A stretch of DNA of 64,000 nt from Chitinophaga polysaccharea (GCF_007829335.1 NZ_VIWO01000003.1:124001-188000), one strand, 5' to 3'; numbered from the stretch's first letter, positions 17,963 through 27,302 are shown. Program-made: numbers and translations. The notes: generated from the letters alone by a model not told the origin.

Positions 17963-17976
17963 TGAGCGCTTGCTTA
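17963..17976. promoter_or_regulatory. TetR operator 2, TGAGCGCTTGCTTA
   Basis: It matches operator 1 at all half-site positions except one transition in each arm (TGAGCRnnTGCTYA). It lies 6 bp before the ATG at 17983 and would overlap the promoter or start of the small protein/MFS unit. Confidence 0.6.
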
Positions 17977-17982
17977 TATAAT

Positions 17983-18210
17983 ATGAAAACAACAAATCAT
18001 ATTCTCATTTTCAAAACGAACATCACTACTCCGGAAGACCGGCTGGAAGTAGCTGCCGTCCTCGACCAGCAGCCATTCATCAGTAAATGGACGGTAGATA
18101 TGGAAGATATAGACTGCGTACTGCGGATAGAATCGGCTATTGCAGCTACCGCGCCGATCATTCACCTGATCCGTTCGCGTAATTATGAATGTGCGGAGTT
18201 GGAAGATTAA
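17983..18210 (+). CDS. small HMA-like protein, unknown function
   Basis: A 75-residue protein. The ATG at 17983 is preferred over an in-frame ATG at 17962 because the operator spans 17963-17976. The pattern (MKTTNHILIFKTNI, EDRLEVAAVLDQQPFISKWTVD, VLRIES) resembles the beta-alpha-beta fold of heavy-metal-associated domains but lacks the CxxC metal site. Such proteins are frequent beside transporters in Bacteroidota. It precedes the MFS gene by 27 bp, probably in one transcript. Confidence 0.72.
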   Translation: MKTTNHILIFKTNITTPEDRLEVAAVLDQQPFISKWTVDMEDIDCVLRIESAIAATAPIIHLIRSRNYECAELED

Positions 18211-18237
18211 CATCATTGACTATTTAATACCTGCATC

Positions 18238-19503
18238 ATGAAACAAATGTCTGCTTTCACCACCCATCAGCAGCTGGTGATCACCTTGTTGGCCCTTACC
18301 CAGTTTACCGTCGTACTTGACTTTATGGTGATGTCTCCTCTGGGAGATATGCTCATGAAATCGATGAGCATTAAGCCAAATCAATTTGGTCTCATCGTAT
18401 CTGCCTACGCCTTCAGCGCAGGCGTATCCGGCCTGCTCACCGCGGGCTTTGCCGATCGTTTTGACCGCAAGCGGTTACTCGTATTTTTTTACGGCGGGTT
18501 TATCCTCGGCACTTTCTGCTGTGGATTGGCCAACAGTTATGTAACGATGGTGGCCGCCCGTATTGTTACTGGTTTATTCGGCGGCGTGATAGGCGCTATT
18601 TCATTAGCTATTGTTACCGACTTGTTTGATATTTCCCAGCGTGGCCGCGTAATGGGATTTACCCAAATGGCTTTTGGGGCCAGCCAGGTGCTGGGTATTC
18701 CCATTGGCCTGTACCTGGCCAACGCCTGGGGCTGGGAAGCGCCGTTCCTGTTAATTGCCGGACTGGCACTGGTAATCGTATTGCTCATCTGGTTTATCCT
18801 GGAACCCGTGAACGCACACCTGGCTGTACAAAGAGATAAGAGCGCATTTTTACACCTTTGGCACACCGTGCAAAAAAGAGATTATCGTATAGGCTTTACC
18901 GCTACTGCATTAATGTCGGTCGGTGGTTTTATGATGATGCCCTTTGGTAGTGCTTTTGCGATTAACAACCTGCACATCACGGCCCAACAACTTCCGCTGC
19001 TCTTTATGGTAACGGGTGTCAGTTCACTCTGCATCATGCCATTACTGGGTAAGCTAAGCGACAAAATAGATAAGTTCCGCCTTTTCGCTACCGCCGCCCT
19101 GTTTATGATGGGTGTAGTGATTGTGTATACGCACTTGTCGCCACACCCGCTGTGGATGATCATGGGATTAAATATCCTGATGATGGGCGGCATTATGGGA
19201 CGTATGATCCCGTTTACCACGCTCATTACAGGTATTCCAGATTTATCGGACAGGGGCGCCTTTATGAGCGTTAACTCCTCCCTGCAACAAATAGCCGGTG
19301 GAATAGCAGCGCTCATTGCCGGTATGATCGTATCACAGCAAAGCAAGTACAGTCCATTGGAACATTACGATACCCTGGGCTGGGTGATTGTTGGGCTCAC
19401 AGTTCCCTGCATTTTCCTGGTATATCGTGTAAGCATGCTTGTTAAAAAGAAACTGGCAAAAGGTGCTGTGATGCGGGGAGCTCCTCTTCCGGCAGAAGCG
19501 TGA
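18238..19503 (+). CDS. MFS transporter, DHA1-type efflux family
   Basis: A 421-residue protein with about 12 transmembrane helices. The loop 2-3 motif reads GFADRFDRKRLL (family GxLaDrxGrkr), and LFDISQRGRVMGF is typical of DHA1 drug or metabolite exporters. It is the last gene of the TetR-controlled unit, so the TetR ligand is probably the export substrate or a related molecule. A basic cytoplasmic tail follows the last helix. Sugar efflux is an alternative role. Confidence 0.92.
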   Translation: MKQMSAFTTHQQLVITLLALTQFTVVLDFMVMSPLGDMLMKSMSIKPNQFGLIVSAYAFSAGVSGLLTAGFADRFDRKRLLVFFYGGFILGTFCCGLANSYVTMVAARIVTGLFGGVIGAISLAIVTDLFDISQRGRVMGFTQMAFGASQVLGIPIGLYLANAWGWEAPFLLIAGLALVIVLLIWFILEPVNAHLAVQRDKSAFLHLWHTVQKRDYRIGFTATALMSVGGFMMMPFGSAFAINNLHITAQQLPLLFMVTGVSSLCIMPLLGKLSDKIDKFRLFATAALFMMGVVIVYTHLSPHPLWMIMGLNILMMGGIMGRMIPFTTLITGIPDLSDRGAFMSVNSSLQQIAGGIAALIAGMIVSQQSKYSPLEHYDTLGWVIVGLTVPCIFLVYRVSMLVKKKLAKGAVMRGAPLPAEA

Positions 19504-19556
19504 TAGGGCTATGAATTGGCTCGCATTTGATGTATCTTTAGAAGATACTATTACAT

Positions 19557-20231
19557 ATGAAGTTTCTGCTGGAGGAAAAGGATTTAATTTGGTCGGCGGT
19601 AGTCGCTAATGCTGCCATGAACCGCGACAGGAATGCCAGTGGCATCAATAGCTACGAGAAAGAATTTAAGTTTATACCGGCGGCATTCCTAGAGAAAAAA
19701 ATAGCACAAAACGGGTATGCTGCCTGGTTGGATATTTGTTGCGGCAGCGGTTGGGCGCTCACGCAAACCGCTGCTATCCTCGCTGCTAAAGGGTTACAAT
19801 CAAAGGCTTCGCTCACCGGAATTGATTTGTTGGATACCTTTCCACCGCCAGACGAAAATATCACCTGTCTCCAATGGGAGGTGAGGTCAGTTGTCAATTG
19901 GCAAACGCCACGTACTTACGACCTAATTACTTGTTCCCACGGATTACATTACCTGGGAGATAAATTACAGACGATCCGTATGGCTGCCAATGCGTTGCAA
20001 CCAGATGGATATTTTGTGGCGCATCTCGATTTGCAGAATATACAGGTGAATAGCCATGGTGCTACCGCAAAATTATTTACCGGCAATGGATTCAGTTATC
20101 AGCATCGTAGCAGGTTAATCAGTTGTAGCGGTCCATTGCTATTTGATTATCCATATACTTATCAGGGTGCAGACGATACTACAGGGCCTAATTATACAGG
20201 ACAGGGTGCGGTTACATCTTACTACGAGTAA
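19557..20231 (+). CDS. class I SAM-dependent methyltransferase
   Basis: A 224-residue protein with SAM motif I LDICCGSGWALTQ, a motif II acidic end (TGIDLLD) and a motif near YDLITCSHGLHYLGDK with the later ALQPDGYFVAHLDLQN. The fold is that of small-molecule methyltransferases; the acceptor cannot be inferred. A near-consensus TATCTTTA lies at 19533-19540. It stands alone between the MFS gene and a convergent DoxX gene. Confidence 0.87.
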   Translation: MKFLLEEKDLIWSAVVANAAMNRDRNASGINSYEKEFKFIPAAFLEKKIAQNGYAAWLDICCGSGWALTQTAAILAAKGLQSKASLTGIDLLDTFPPPDENITCLQWEVRSVVNWQTPRTYDLITCSHGLHYLGDKLQTIRMAANALQPDGYFVAHLDLQNIQVNSHGATAKLFTGNGFSYQHRSRLISCSGPLLFDYPYTYQGADDTTGPNYTGQGAVTSYYE

Positions 20232-20364
20232 GTTATTGTTTATAGGCAATGAAAGTGGGGAGTGAATCGCAGGTGAGATTATACTACAGGGTTACCACAA
20301 CTGGAACAGCTTTCGCTCACAGAATAACGACGTGAAAATAGCGGAAATTTTTTGCAACAAAAAA

Positions 20365-20388
20365 GGATGGCACATTCAGGTACCATCC
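20365..20388 (-). terminator. probable intrinsic terminator of the DoxX gene
   Basis: The six-base arms GGATGG (20365-20370) and CCATCC (20383-20388) form a short stem, and the minus strand continues into a run of T. It lies 25 bp after the DoxX stop codon. Confidence 0.55.
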
Positions 20389-20413
20389 CGGGGAAGCGTG
20401 TTGTAGAAGCGTA

Positions 20414-20809
20414 TTAGCGGAGGTATGTTAACGGCGTATTTTCCTTTGCAGCAGCTAAGCGGTGATAAAAAACATACGAGCCAAACAGGAGTATATATGC
20501 CACAGATATAGCCGCCCATTGTGGTACCGGATCACCTACGGCCATACCGGAATACATGGCGCCGGTAAAGTCGAAGAACAGCCCCGCATAAGCCCACTCT
20601 TTCAGCCGGGGGAAACGGGGAACCAGTATCGCTATAACACCCAGTATTTTAGCCAGTCCCAGGAAAGGGGAGAGATAAGCCGGATAGCCCAGGTGTTTGA
20701 ATACGGCCAGCGCCTCCGGAGTGCTCAGCAAATCAGGAATAGCACCCAGCAGGGTGAGGGCAGATAATATGCCCGTGAAAATCCAGTAAGTAATTTTTGT
20801 CTTTTTCAT
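20414..20809 (-). CDS. DoxX-like small membrane protein
   Basis: The start at 20809 (MKKTKITYWIFTGILSAL) gives 131 residues with four predicted transmembrane helices; a longer in-frame start adds an implausible hydrophilic N-terminus. Features such as GYPAYLSPFLGLAKILGVIAI and LKEWAYAGLFFDFTGA are typical of DoxX-family proteins. The role is poorly defined, often redox or stress related. It is divergent from a GlxA-type regulator, which may control it across the 126-bp gap. Confidence 0.88.
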   Translation of the reverse strand: MKKTKITYWIFTGILSALTLLGAIPDLLSTPEALAVFKHLGYPAYLSPFLGLAKILGVIAILVPRFPRLKEWAYAGLFFDFTGAMYSGMAVGDPVPQWAAISVAYILLFGSYVFYHRLAAAKENTPLTYLR

Positions 20810-20900
20810 ATTTGTCAGCGATTTTGATGAGGTGTAATGAACGATACAAAAGTACTTTCCTGCTTTGAAGAACGCCGGGGTGTACACGACTTAAAAAGGG

Positions 20901-20931
20901 TTGATTCCGACAATCTTTTGTCTTAGATTTG
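20901..20931 (+). promoter_or_regulatory. Bacteroidota promoter TTG-N20-TAGATTTG
   Basis: A full match to the -33/-7 consensus: TTG at 20901-20903, 20-bp spacer, TAGATTTG at 20924-20931. The box ends 4 bp before the ATG of the regulator gene, implying a very short or absent leader. Confidence 0.7.
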
Positions 20932-20935
20932 GAAT

Positions 20936-21916
20936 ATGAAACAGATATCCATTCTCGTTCCCAGGGGTGCGGTAGCACTCAGTTGTATTGAAGGCTCCTT
21001 TGTAGCTTTTACCAAGGCAAACGATTTTTTGGAGAGCTTAGGCCGTCCGCCGCTGTTTAAGGTACAGCTGGTGGGGCTAACGAATGAGGCGCAGGTATAC
21101 GATCGTTTATTTAAGGTAACGCCGGATACTACCATTTCGCAGGCGCCGGCTTCTGACCTGATCATCATTCCGGCGGTGAATGGAGAACGGGCAGATGTTA
21201 TAGAACAAAACAAGGAGTTTTATCCCTGGATAGTGGCGCAACACCAGAAAGGCACAGAAGTGGCCAGCCTTTGTGTGGGTGCTTTTTTACTGGCCTCTAC
21301 GGGCTTGCTGAAAGGCCGGCGTTGCTCTACACATTGGCTGGCGGCGGATGAATTCAGGAGCATGTTTCCCGATATAGAGTTGGTGTCGGAGAAAATCATC
21401 ACCGATGAAAACGGCATCTATTCCAGCGGGGGCGCCAATTCATTCTGGAACCTGTTGCTGTATATCCTGGAAAAATATACGGACCGGGATATGGCTATTT
21501 TAGCGGCTAAATATTTTGAGATAGAAATAGACCGGAACAACCAGTCTTTCTTCACCATATTCAAAGGGCAGCGGGAACACCAGGATGAATCAGTAAAGGC
21601 GGCGCAGGAGTTTATTGAGCAAAACTTCCAGGAGAAGATCACCGTGGAGCAGCTGTCGTCCATGTTTGCAGTGGGGCGCCGGAGTTTGGAAAGACGTTTC
21701 AAAAAAGCAACCAACAATACGGTATCGGAATATATTCAACGGGTAAAAGTAGAAGTGGCCAAGAAAGGATTTGAAAGCAGCCGGAAAAACATTAATGAGG
21801 TGATGTGGGAGGTTGGTTATTCTGATACAAAGGCTTTCAGGACTATTTTTAAGAAAACCACCGGGTTGTCGCCGTTGGAATACAGAAATAAATATAACAA
21901 GGCGGTTGCCAGGTAA
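20936..21916 (+). CDS. GlxA-type AraC regulator with DJ-1/PfpI domain
   Basis: A 326-residue protein with a DJ-1/PfpI-like amidotransferase fold (residues about 3-185) carrying the nucleophile elbow VASLCVGAFLLASTGLL, and a C-terminal AraC DNA-binding domain (about 225-320; ITVEQLSSMFAVGRRSLERRF, INEVMWEVGYSDTKAFRTIF). GlxA-type regulators sense metabolites by the DJ-1 domain and usually lack enzyme activity. It is divergent from DoxX. The -7 box lies only 4 bp before the ATG, and no later in-frame ATG would spare the DJ-1 fold. Confidence 0.93.
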   Translation: MKQISILVPRGAVALSCIEGSFVAFTKANDFLESLGRPPLFKVQLVGLTNEAQVYDRLFKVTPDTTISQAPASDLIIIPAVNGERADVIEQNKEFYPWIVAQHQKGTEVASLCVGAFLLASTGLLKGRRCSTHWLAADEFRSMFPDIELVSEKIITDENGIYSSGGANSFWNLLLYILEKYTDRDMAILAAKYFEIEIDRNNQSFFTIFKGQREHQDESVKAAQEFIEQNFQEKITVEQLSSMFAVGRRSLERRFKKATNNTVSEYIQRVKVEVAKKGFESSRKNINEVMWEVGYSDTKAFRTIFKKTTGLSPLEYRNKYNKAVAR

Positions 21917-21921
21917 GCGAT

Positions 21922-22359
21922 TTAATGGTCATGATTGGAAGGAACAGAAAATAATTTCTGCCACTGGCCTTCCAATACGCCTCTCAGCATGCTGCATAAT
22001 TCCTGGAAGGTATTCGGTTTGGTCAGGAATAGTTTGGCACCCAAACGGAGGGCATCTTCCATATCTTCTTTCATGTCGGAAGTACTGAGAATAATGATGT
22101 TGGTTAATTTATGCTGCAGGATTTTTTTCAGCTCAATTAAACACTCCCGTCCATTCATCAGGGGCATGTTAAAGTCGAGAAAGATGTAGTCGTATTCAGG
22201 CTGCGGACTTTTCTCTTCCTGGAATAAGGCGAGGGCTTGTATACCACTGTCACACACCTGTGTTTCTATCACCGGTGAGATATTATTGATGGCTTCCTGG
22301 AAGAAGTTCCGGTCATCCGCGTCATCATCAATAATCATTATTTTTTGTGGTTTCATCAT
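21922..22359 (-). CDS. single-domain response regulator (CheY/Rcp1-like)
   Basis: A 145-residue receiver without output domain: acidic pocket IIDDDADDRNFF, phosphoacceptor Asp62 in FLDFNMP, Ser/Thr in ILSTSD and Lys in FLTKPN. Such stand-alone receivers often serve phytochrome-like or hybrid kinases. A hybrid histidine kinase lies 3 kb away, but no kinase is adjacent. It is convergent with the GlxA-type gene with only 5 bp between stop codons. Confidence 0.93.
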   Translation of the reverse strand: MMKPQKIMIIDDDADDRNFFQEAINNISPVIETQVCDSGIQALALFQEEKSPQPEYDYIFLDFNMPLMNGRECLIELKKILQHKLTNIIILSTSDMKEDMEDALRLGAKLFLTKPNTFQELCSMLRGVLEGQWQKLFSVPSNHDH

Positions 22360-22581
22360 AATGGCTAAATTTTAAGACATTGGATTTTCATTCTACTTTA
22401 ATGGCGGGAAATATGAAGATAAAGAAAAATGTGAGAGTAGTCGAATTAATTATTTTCTAATACATACGGCTGACCTGGGATGAGCCTATACTTATACACT
22501 TGGATGTTGGCGGGGTGCGCCGATAATGCCTGAAAAGAAAATATAACTACCTGGTAAAACAATTCACTTGTGAGCCGGTAA

Positions 22582-23013
22582 ATGAATAATATGAAGATAT
22601 TTCAACAAGCTATACAATTACATCCGAGAAAACGGGGTTTTCATCTGATTACGTCTGAGCTGGTACAGGCATTTCCCCGGCTATCGGAAATTAAAGCGGG
22701 TATGCTACAGGTATTTATCCAGCATACTTCTGCATCGCTGACGCTGAACGAAAATGCAGATCCTACTGTGCGGATGGACTTTGAAACCTGGTTTAACAAA
22801 GCGGTGCCGGAAAATGATCCTGATTACCGTCATAATGACGAAGGACCAGATGATATGCCCGCTCATCTAAAAGCGGCCTTGCTGGGTAGTTCCGTCATGA
22901 TTCCTATCTATAATGGCCGGCTGGCATTGGGTACCTGGCAGGGCGTTTACTTATGCGAGCACCGCAACTATGGAGGCGCCCGCAATTTATTGCTCACGGC
23001 CTGGGGTGAATAG
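22582..23013 (+). CDS. yjbQ: YjbQ/UPF0047 family protein
   Basis: A 143-residue protein matching the YjbQ family throughout: HTSASLTLNENADPTVRMD, HNDEGPDDMPAHLKAALLG and LGTWQGVYLCEHRNYGGAR. The conserved histidines and acidic residues form the metal/ligand site. Members can complement thiamine-phosphate synthase defects weakly, so databases call it a secondary thiamine-phosphate synthase; the true role is uncertain. It is convergent with the next gene with 3 bp between stops. Confidence 0.93.
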   Translation: MNNMKIFQQAIQLHPRKRGFHLITSELVQAFPRLSEIKAGMLQVFIQHTSASLTLNENADPTVRMDFETWFNKAVPENDPDYRHNDEGPDDMPAHLKAALLGSSVMIPIYNGRLALGTWQGVYLCEHRNYGGARNLLLTAWGE

Positions 23014-23016
23014 TGC

Positions 23017-23730
23017 TCAGCTCAGTGCGTCATGGAAAATGATACCCAGGGTATGCCTTTGTCCGCTTAATACCGGGCTTACACCGTGTTTCATATTTAC
23101 CCGGTAGTATCCTTTGCTCCCTTTAGCAGGGCGGAAATTGGTAGTGAAAATGAGCATGTCGCCTTGCCCGGGGCGCAACACATTGGCTTTTGATTGTGCC
23201 CTGGGAATTTGTTCGGTCAATACGAATTCACCTCCCGTATAATCTTCTCCCGGTTCATTCAAAAAAATAACCAGCTGCATCGGAAAATAAATATCACCGT
23301 ATAAATCCTGGTGCAGGGTATTGAATCCGCCGGCGCCGTATTTTAATATGAGCACTGTGGGCTGTGTTTGACCGTGGGAATGACAATATGCTTTCAGATC
23401 AGCATGCGTAGCCGGAAACCGGGAGGGTAGCTGTAACAGTTCCATCCACTTGTTGGCTACCGGCGCAATAAAAGGATATACCGTTTCCCGGATGCTGTTG
23501 ATGAGACCGGGCAGGGGATATTGGAAGTATTTATATTCTCCTTTGCCAAAACGATAGCGTTCCATGACAATCGTTTTGCGATAAGTATGATCAGCCTGAT
23601 AAGCATTGATAAGCGTTTCACATTCTTTTGGCGTGAGCACCTGGTTCACCACGGCATATCCCTGTTCCAGCAATTGCGCTGTCGTATCCAGCCAGGCATG
23701 CGCCTGCAATCTTTCCGTAATCGTTTTCAT
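23017..23730 (-). CDS. 2-oxoglutarate/Fe(II) dioxygenase
   Basis: A 237-residue protein with the double-stranded beta-helix core of 2OG-Fe(II) oxygenases: metal ligands His and Asp in NTLHQDLYGD, a distal His near NMKHGVSPV, and an Arg in SGQRHTLGIIFHD for 2-oxoglutarate. GGEFVLTEQIPR is typical of prolyl-hydroxylase-like members. The substrate is unknown. It is transcribed divergently from the phosphoesterase gene over a 181-bp gap with no clear motif. Confidence 0.87.
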   Translation of the reverse strand: MKTITERLQAHAWLDTTAQLLEQGYAVVNQVLTPKECETLINAYQADHTYRKTIVMERYRFGKGEYKYFQYPLPGLINSIRETVYPFIAPVANKWMELLQLPSRFPATHADLKAYCHSHGQTQPTVLILKYGAGGFNTLHQDLYGDIYFPMQLVIFLNEPGEDYTGGEFVLTEQIPRAQSKANVLRPGQGDMLIFTTNFRPAKGSKGYYRVNMKHGVSPVLSGQRHTLGIIFHDALS

Positions 23731-23911
23731 CTGTTTAGCATTTAATGTGAAGTAAAATTAGTCGTAACAGGACGGCGGGAAAACCCGGTTCTTGCGGTCT
23801 TGTAAAGTTGGGCGATGGTATTATTACAAGTATGCGTGGCGTTTTTTAGACAACCTGTTTGACGGGGAAACATTAAGTCGTAATGTTGCGGAAGTTTAAA
23901 AAAGTAGCGAA

Positions 23912-24631
23912 ATGTTGAAGGTAGCTATCCTGAGTGATATTCATGGAAACCTGCCTGCATTGCAGGCAGTATTGGACGATATAGACCAGTTTGGGGCCGA
24001 CCAGGTTTATTGCCTGGGAGATCTGACAGATGCAGCACCCTGGCATAACGAAGTAATTGAGCTGGTAAGGCAGCGGCGTATCCTGGTTATCATGGGGAAT
24101 CACGATGAACGTATTGCTTTTGATCACCCTGTGCTGCCGCTGAGTAAACATGGCAAAGAAGAACGGGAAGCCCGTATTAAAGCCATTACTCATACCAAGA
24201 CAACGATTACGGCCAACAACCGCGCTTTCCTGGGAAGTTTGCCAGGGTACCTGCGACTTGTTTTTGCCTCCTTTACGTTGTTGCTTGTACATGGAAGCCC
24301 CCGCAGCAATGATGAGTACCTGTATGAACAACATGATGAAAATGATATCCTGGATATGATGGCCGCACACCAGGCCGATGTGTTGATTACGGGGCATACA
24401 CATTTATCGTATGTGCGGCCCTTATCTGTACCGGGCAAGACGATCATCAATGCAGGATCGGTGGGACGGACGAAGGAAACGGATCGTTTAGCGGCTTATC
24501 TCCGGCTGACAATTACTCCGGAAGCGATCACGCCGGTGATCCGCAAGATTGCTTACCCGGTGAGGGATACGGTGATGGCTATCCGACAAAGCCCGATACC
24601 GGATTTTTATGCTGATTTTTTAGCGGGATGA
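23912..24631 (+). CDS. calcineurin-like metallophosphoesterase
   Basis: A 239-residue phosphoesterase with the full set of metal-binding motifs: SDIHGNLPAL, GDLTD, GNHDE and GHTH, arranged as in the YfcE/MJ0936-type subfamily. It would hydrolyse phosphodiester or phosphomonoester bonds of a small molecule or nucleotide in the cytoplasm. No signal peptide. The substrate is not deducible from context. It is followed after 31 bp by a methyltransferase gene and could be cotranscribed with it. Confidence 0.92.
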   Translation: MLKVAILSDIHGNLPALQAVLDDIDQFGADQVYCLGDLTDAAPWHNEVIELVRQRRILVIMGNHDERIAFDHPVLPLSKHGKEEREARIKAITHTKTTITANNRAFLGSLPGYLRLVFASFTLLLVHGSPRSNDEYLYEQHDENDILDMMAAHQADVLITGHTHLSYVRPLSVPGKTIINAGSVGRTKETDRLAAYLRLTITPEAITPVIRKIAYPVRDTVMAIRQSPIPDFYADFLAG

Positions 24632-24662
24632 TATTAGTATCTTTATATACTAAATCATACGT

Positions 24663-25526
24663 ATGGAAGCCACGCCACGGGATTACAGCAGTATTAGCCC
24701 CACAGCCAGAGCGCTGTTGTTACTGAAAGGGATGACCGCTATCCCGTTTATGAAAGAAGCGGCCCAGTTGATCCTGTCGCCCGACCCTTACGCACCCGAC
24801 TTCAACAGCAGGGACCTGGCCATGTGGGCGGGAGTATTACATTTCGAAGACCGTTACTGGAGTATTGACCAGTTGTTGGCAGGGCTGCCGCTGCGGAATA
24901 TCCTGGAGTTGTCTTCCGGCTTTTCTTTCCGTGGATTGGCGATGATGCAGCAGCCGGGATATTATTATGTGGATACCGACCTGCCGGATATTATCCGGGT
25001 GAAGAAGCAGCTGGTGGCCGCTTTAGACTCGACGTCTACTACGGGTACGCTGGAGTTGCTGCCGTTGAATGCTTTGGATGAAGCGGCGTTTTCGCAGGTG
25101 GTAGCGCATTTCCCGGCAGGAGCACTGGCAATCGTTAACGAAGGATTGCTGATGTACCTCAATACCACGGAAAAGGAGCAGCTGTGCGGTATTATCCGCC
25201 AGGTGCTGGAGCAACGCGGTGGATACTGGATCACGGGAGATATTTATATCAAGACGGATGAACGGAAGATGGATATGCAGCGTAGCAAGGAGTGGCAGGA
25301 ATTTTACCGGCAGCATCAGATCCATGAAAACAAGTTTGATAGTTTTGACCAGGCGGAATCTTTTTTCAACAGTATGGGATTTGTGGTAGATAAGATGGCG
25401 GTACGTGAACATGCCCGCTTAACGGCGCTTCCCCGCTTGCTGGATGTAGCTACCGAAGGGCAGTTGCAGCAAATGCGCAGTGTAGGGCGTGCCAGGGCCA
25501 CCTGGCGGCTAAAGTTAGCTATGTAG
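24663..25526 (+). CDS. leucine carboxyl methyltransferase-like SAM methyltransferase
   Basis: A 287-residue protein of the PPM1/LCMT-like methyltransferase superfamily: NILELSSGFSFRGLAM, YVDTDLPDIIRVKK and the signature AIVNEGLLMYLNTTEKEQL. Bacterial members methylate carboxyl or hydroxyl groups of natural products or unknown small molecules. The N-terminal ARALLLLKG also fits this family. No biosynthetic cluster surrounds it. It is convergent with the hybrid kinase gene, 6 bp apart. Confidence 0.87.
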   Translation: MEATPRDYSSISPTARALLLLKGMTAIPFMKEAAQLILSPDPYAPDFNSRDLAMWAGVLHFEDRYWSIDQLLAGLPLRNILELSSGFSFRGLAMMQQPGYYYVDTDLPDIIRVKKQLVAALDSTSTTGTLELLPLNALDEAAFSQVVAHFPAGALAIVNEGLLMYLNTTEKEQLCGIIRQVLEQRGGYWITGDIYIKTDERKMDMQRSKEWQEFYRQHQIHENKFDSFDQAESFFNSMGFVVDKMAVREHARLTALPRLLDVATEGQLQQMRSVGRARATWRLKLAM

Positions 25527-25532
25527 GTTGTG

Positions 25533-27302
25533 CTACGCCATGACTACCAGTTCTTTCAGGGTGTTGTATAGTTGTTCGATATTTACCGGTTTACTTAAAA
25601 ATCCGTCGGCGCCTGCGGCGGTGACTTCTTCTTTTACTTCATTAAAGCTGTTGCCTGATACCAGGATAAAAGGTATTTGTCTTAGCTTTTTATCTGCTTT
25701 GAATTGTGCCAGCATTTCCACGCCGCTTACATGCGGCATGATCATATCCATAAGGATGGCATCTGGTTCATGGATGCGGGCTTTGGTAAAGCCCTGATGG
25801 CCGGTGTCGGCTAGTATTACTTCTACTCCCAGTCGCTTGAGGGCGAGAGAGAAGGCGAGGTGGTTCAGCGGGTCATCATCCACCACCAATACTTTCATAC
25901 CATTCAGGCGGCCATAGTCAACGTTATTGTTAGTACTAAGCGGAGGGGCGGAGGCTTCCAGGGGCATTACCAGCGTAAAGATGCTGCCGCCTTCGGGGTT
26001 ATCGGTAGCGGTGAGATCGCCTCCCATCATCCGGGCGATATGCCTGGCAATAGGCAGGCCAAGACCACTGGATTCTGTATGTTGTCCCATTTCCGTAACG
26101 TAAGGGTCGAAGATATGCTCTTTCCGGTCGACCGGGATTCCCATGCCCTGGTCGGTGACAGAAAAGATCAGTTGTTGGTTTTTGACAACGGCTTTCACGG
26201 TGATAATGGAGCGTGCTTTGGTAAACTTGATTGCATTACTCAGCAGGTTGGTGATGATAGTGCGTAGTTTGGATTTGTCGGCCAGGATATATTCAGGTAC
26301 CTGGTCGCTGAAGGCGATATTGATATGTACGGATCTTCTTTTAGCGAGGTATTCGTAGGTATCGCAGAGTTGCAGGATCCAGTCGGTGAAGTGGAAGGGT
26401 GATTTGTTGATTTCATCTTTCCCGGCTTCAATCCTGGACCATCCCAGCGCGTTGCTGATAACCAGCTGCATATCCTGGCAGGCAAAGTGTATTGCTTCCA
26501 GGTGAGCGATGCCTACCTGTACGGTATTTTTTTCTTTGTCGGCCGTTTCAATATAGTTTTGGAGAATACTGTTCACCACATTGAGGGGAGACCTTATTTC
26601 ATGGGTAGTTTCCCGTACATAAATCCGCATCGCCTGGTTGGTTTTGTCAAGTTGGTTTACCAATGCCTGCAACTGTTTATTCCGGAAGCGGCTTTCTTTA
26701 GTAAAGTAATAGAGTGCGGTACCATTTAGAAACGTGGCGGCAAATATAGCGAGCCAGTGGAGGGCATCATTGGATGCCTTATCCATCGGAAGGCCGGCAA
26801 TGACCGGGTGCCGGTAGTTTAATTCTACCAGTAGTATGGCGGCGGCACTTGCTGTGATAGCAAGGACCTGCAGTAATGTGGTGTGAAAAACAAGGAATAC
26901 GCAGAATACCAGGAAGGGGGCAAACAGATAGATCTGGGAAGCGGGGCCCAGCAATATGCCGAAGTACCAGATGGCCAGGCTGTGCAGGAAAAACATCAGC
27001 TGCTGCCCATATTCAGGCCGGCTATACCTGGTTACCAGTAATACTGATAAGAACAAGGCACTTTCTATCATGGCCGGGTACAGGATAATTTTGTAGCCCG
27101 TCATATAATATAGTATGCAGCCCAGTGCAAAGGCCAGTAAACTGGCGCCAATGGCCAGTGAATTAATAATGGAAACCACTCTTGCGGTGGGGTCGTCTGC
27201 TTTATTCATATCAGTACAATAGTGCTCGGGCCTGGGTAATACATTTTTCATAATCCTATTTTTTTCCAGGTTGATTGTTTCAAATCGGGGCAGGTTTTCC
27301 AT
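25533..27302 (-). CDS. hybrid sensor histidine kinase with C-terminal receiver
   Basis: A 589-residue membrane kinase: about six transmembrane helices (about 40-200), HisKA with phosphoacceptor His234 (THEIRSPLN), HATPase_c with N-box NLLSNAIKFTK, G1 DQGMGIP and G2 GLGLPIARH, then a receiver with Asp519 in MDMIMP. No DNA-binding output, so it must pass the phosphoryl group onward. The start is uncertain; ATG codons at residues 18 and 32 are alternatives. It is divergent from the 7TMR-DISM kinase operon over 259 bp. Confidence 0.93.
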   Translation of the reverse strand: MENLPRFETINLEKNRIMKNVLPRPEHYCTDMNKADDPTARVVSIINSLAIGASLLAFALGCILYYMTGYKIILYPAMIESALFLSVLLVTRYSRPEYGQQLMFFLHSLAIWYFGILLGPASQIYLFAPFLVFCVFLVFHTTLLQVLAITASAAAILLVELNYRHPVIAGLPMDKASNDALHWLAIFAATFLNGTALYYFTKESRFRNKQLQALVNQLDKTNQAMRIYVRETTHEIRSPLNVVNSILQNYIETADKEKNTVQVGIAHLEAIHFACQDMQLVISNALGWSRIEAGKDEINKSPFHFTDWILQLCDTYEYLAKRRSVHINIAFSDQVPEYILADKSKLRTIITNLLSNAIKFTKARSIITVKAVVKNQQLIFSVTDQGMGIPVDRKEHIFDPYVTEMGQHTESSGLGLPIARHIARMMGGDLTATDNPEGGSIFTLVMPLEASAPPLSTNNNVDYGRLNGMKVLVVDDDPLNHLAFSLALKRLGVEVILADTGHQGFTKARIHEPDAILMDMIMPHVSGVEMLAQFKADKKLRQIPFILVSGNSFNEVKEEVTAAGADGFLSKPVNIEQLYNTLKELVVMA

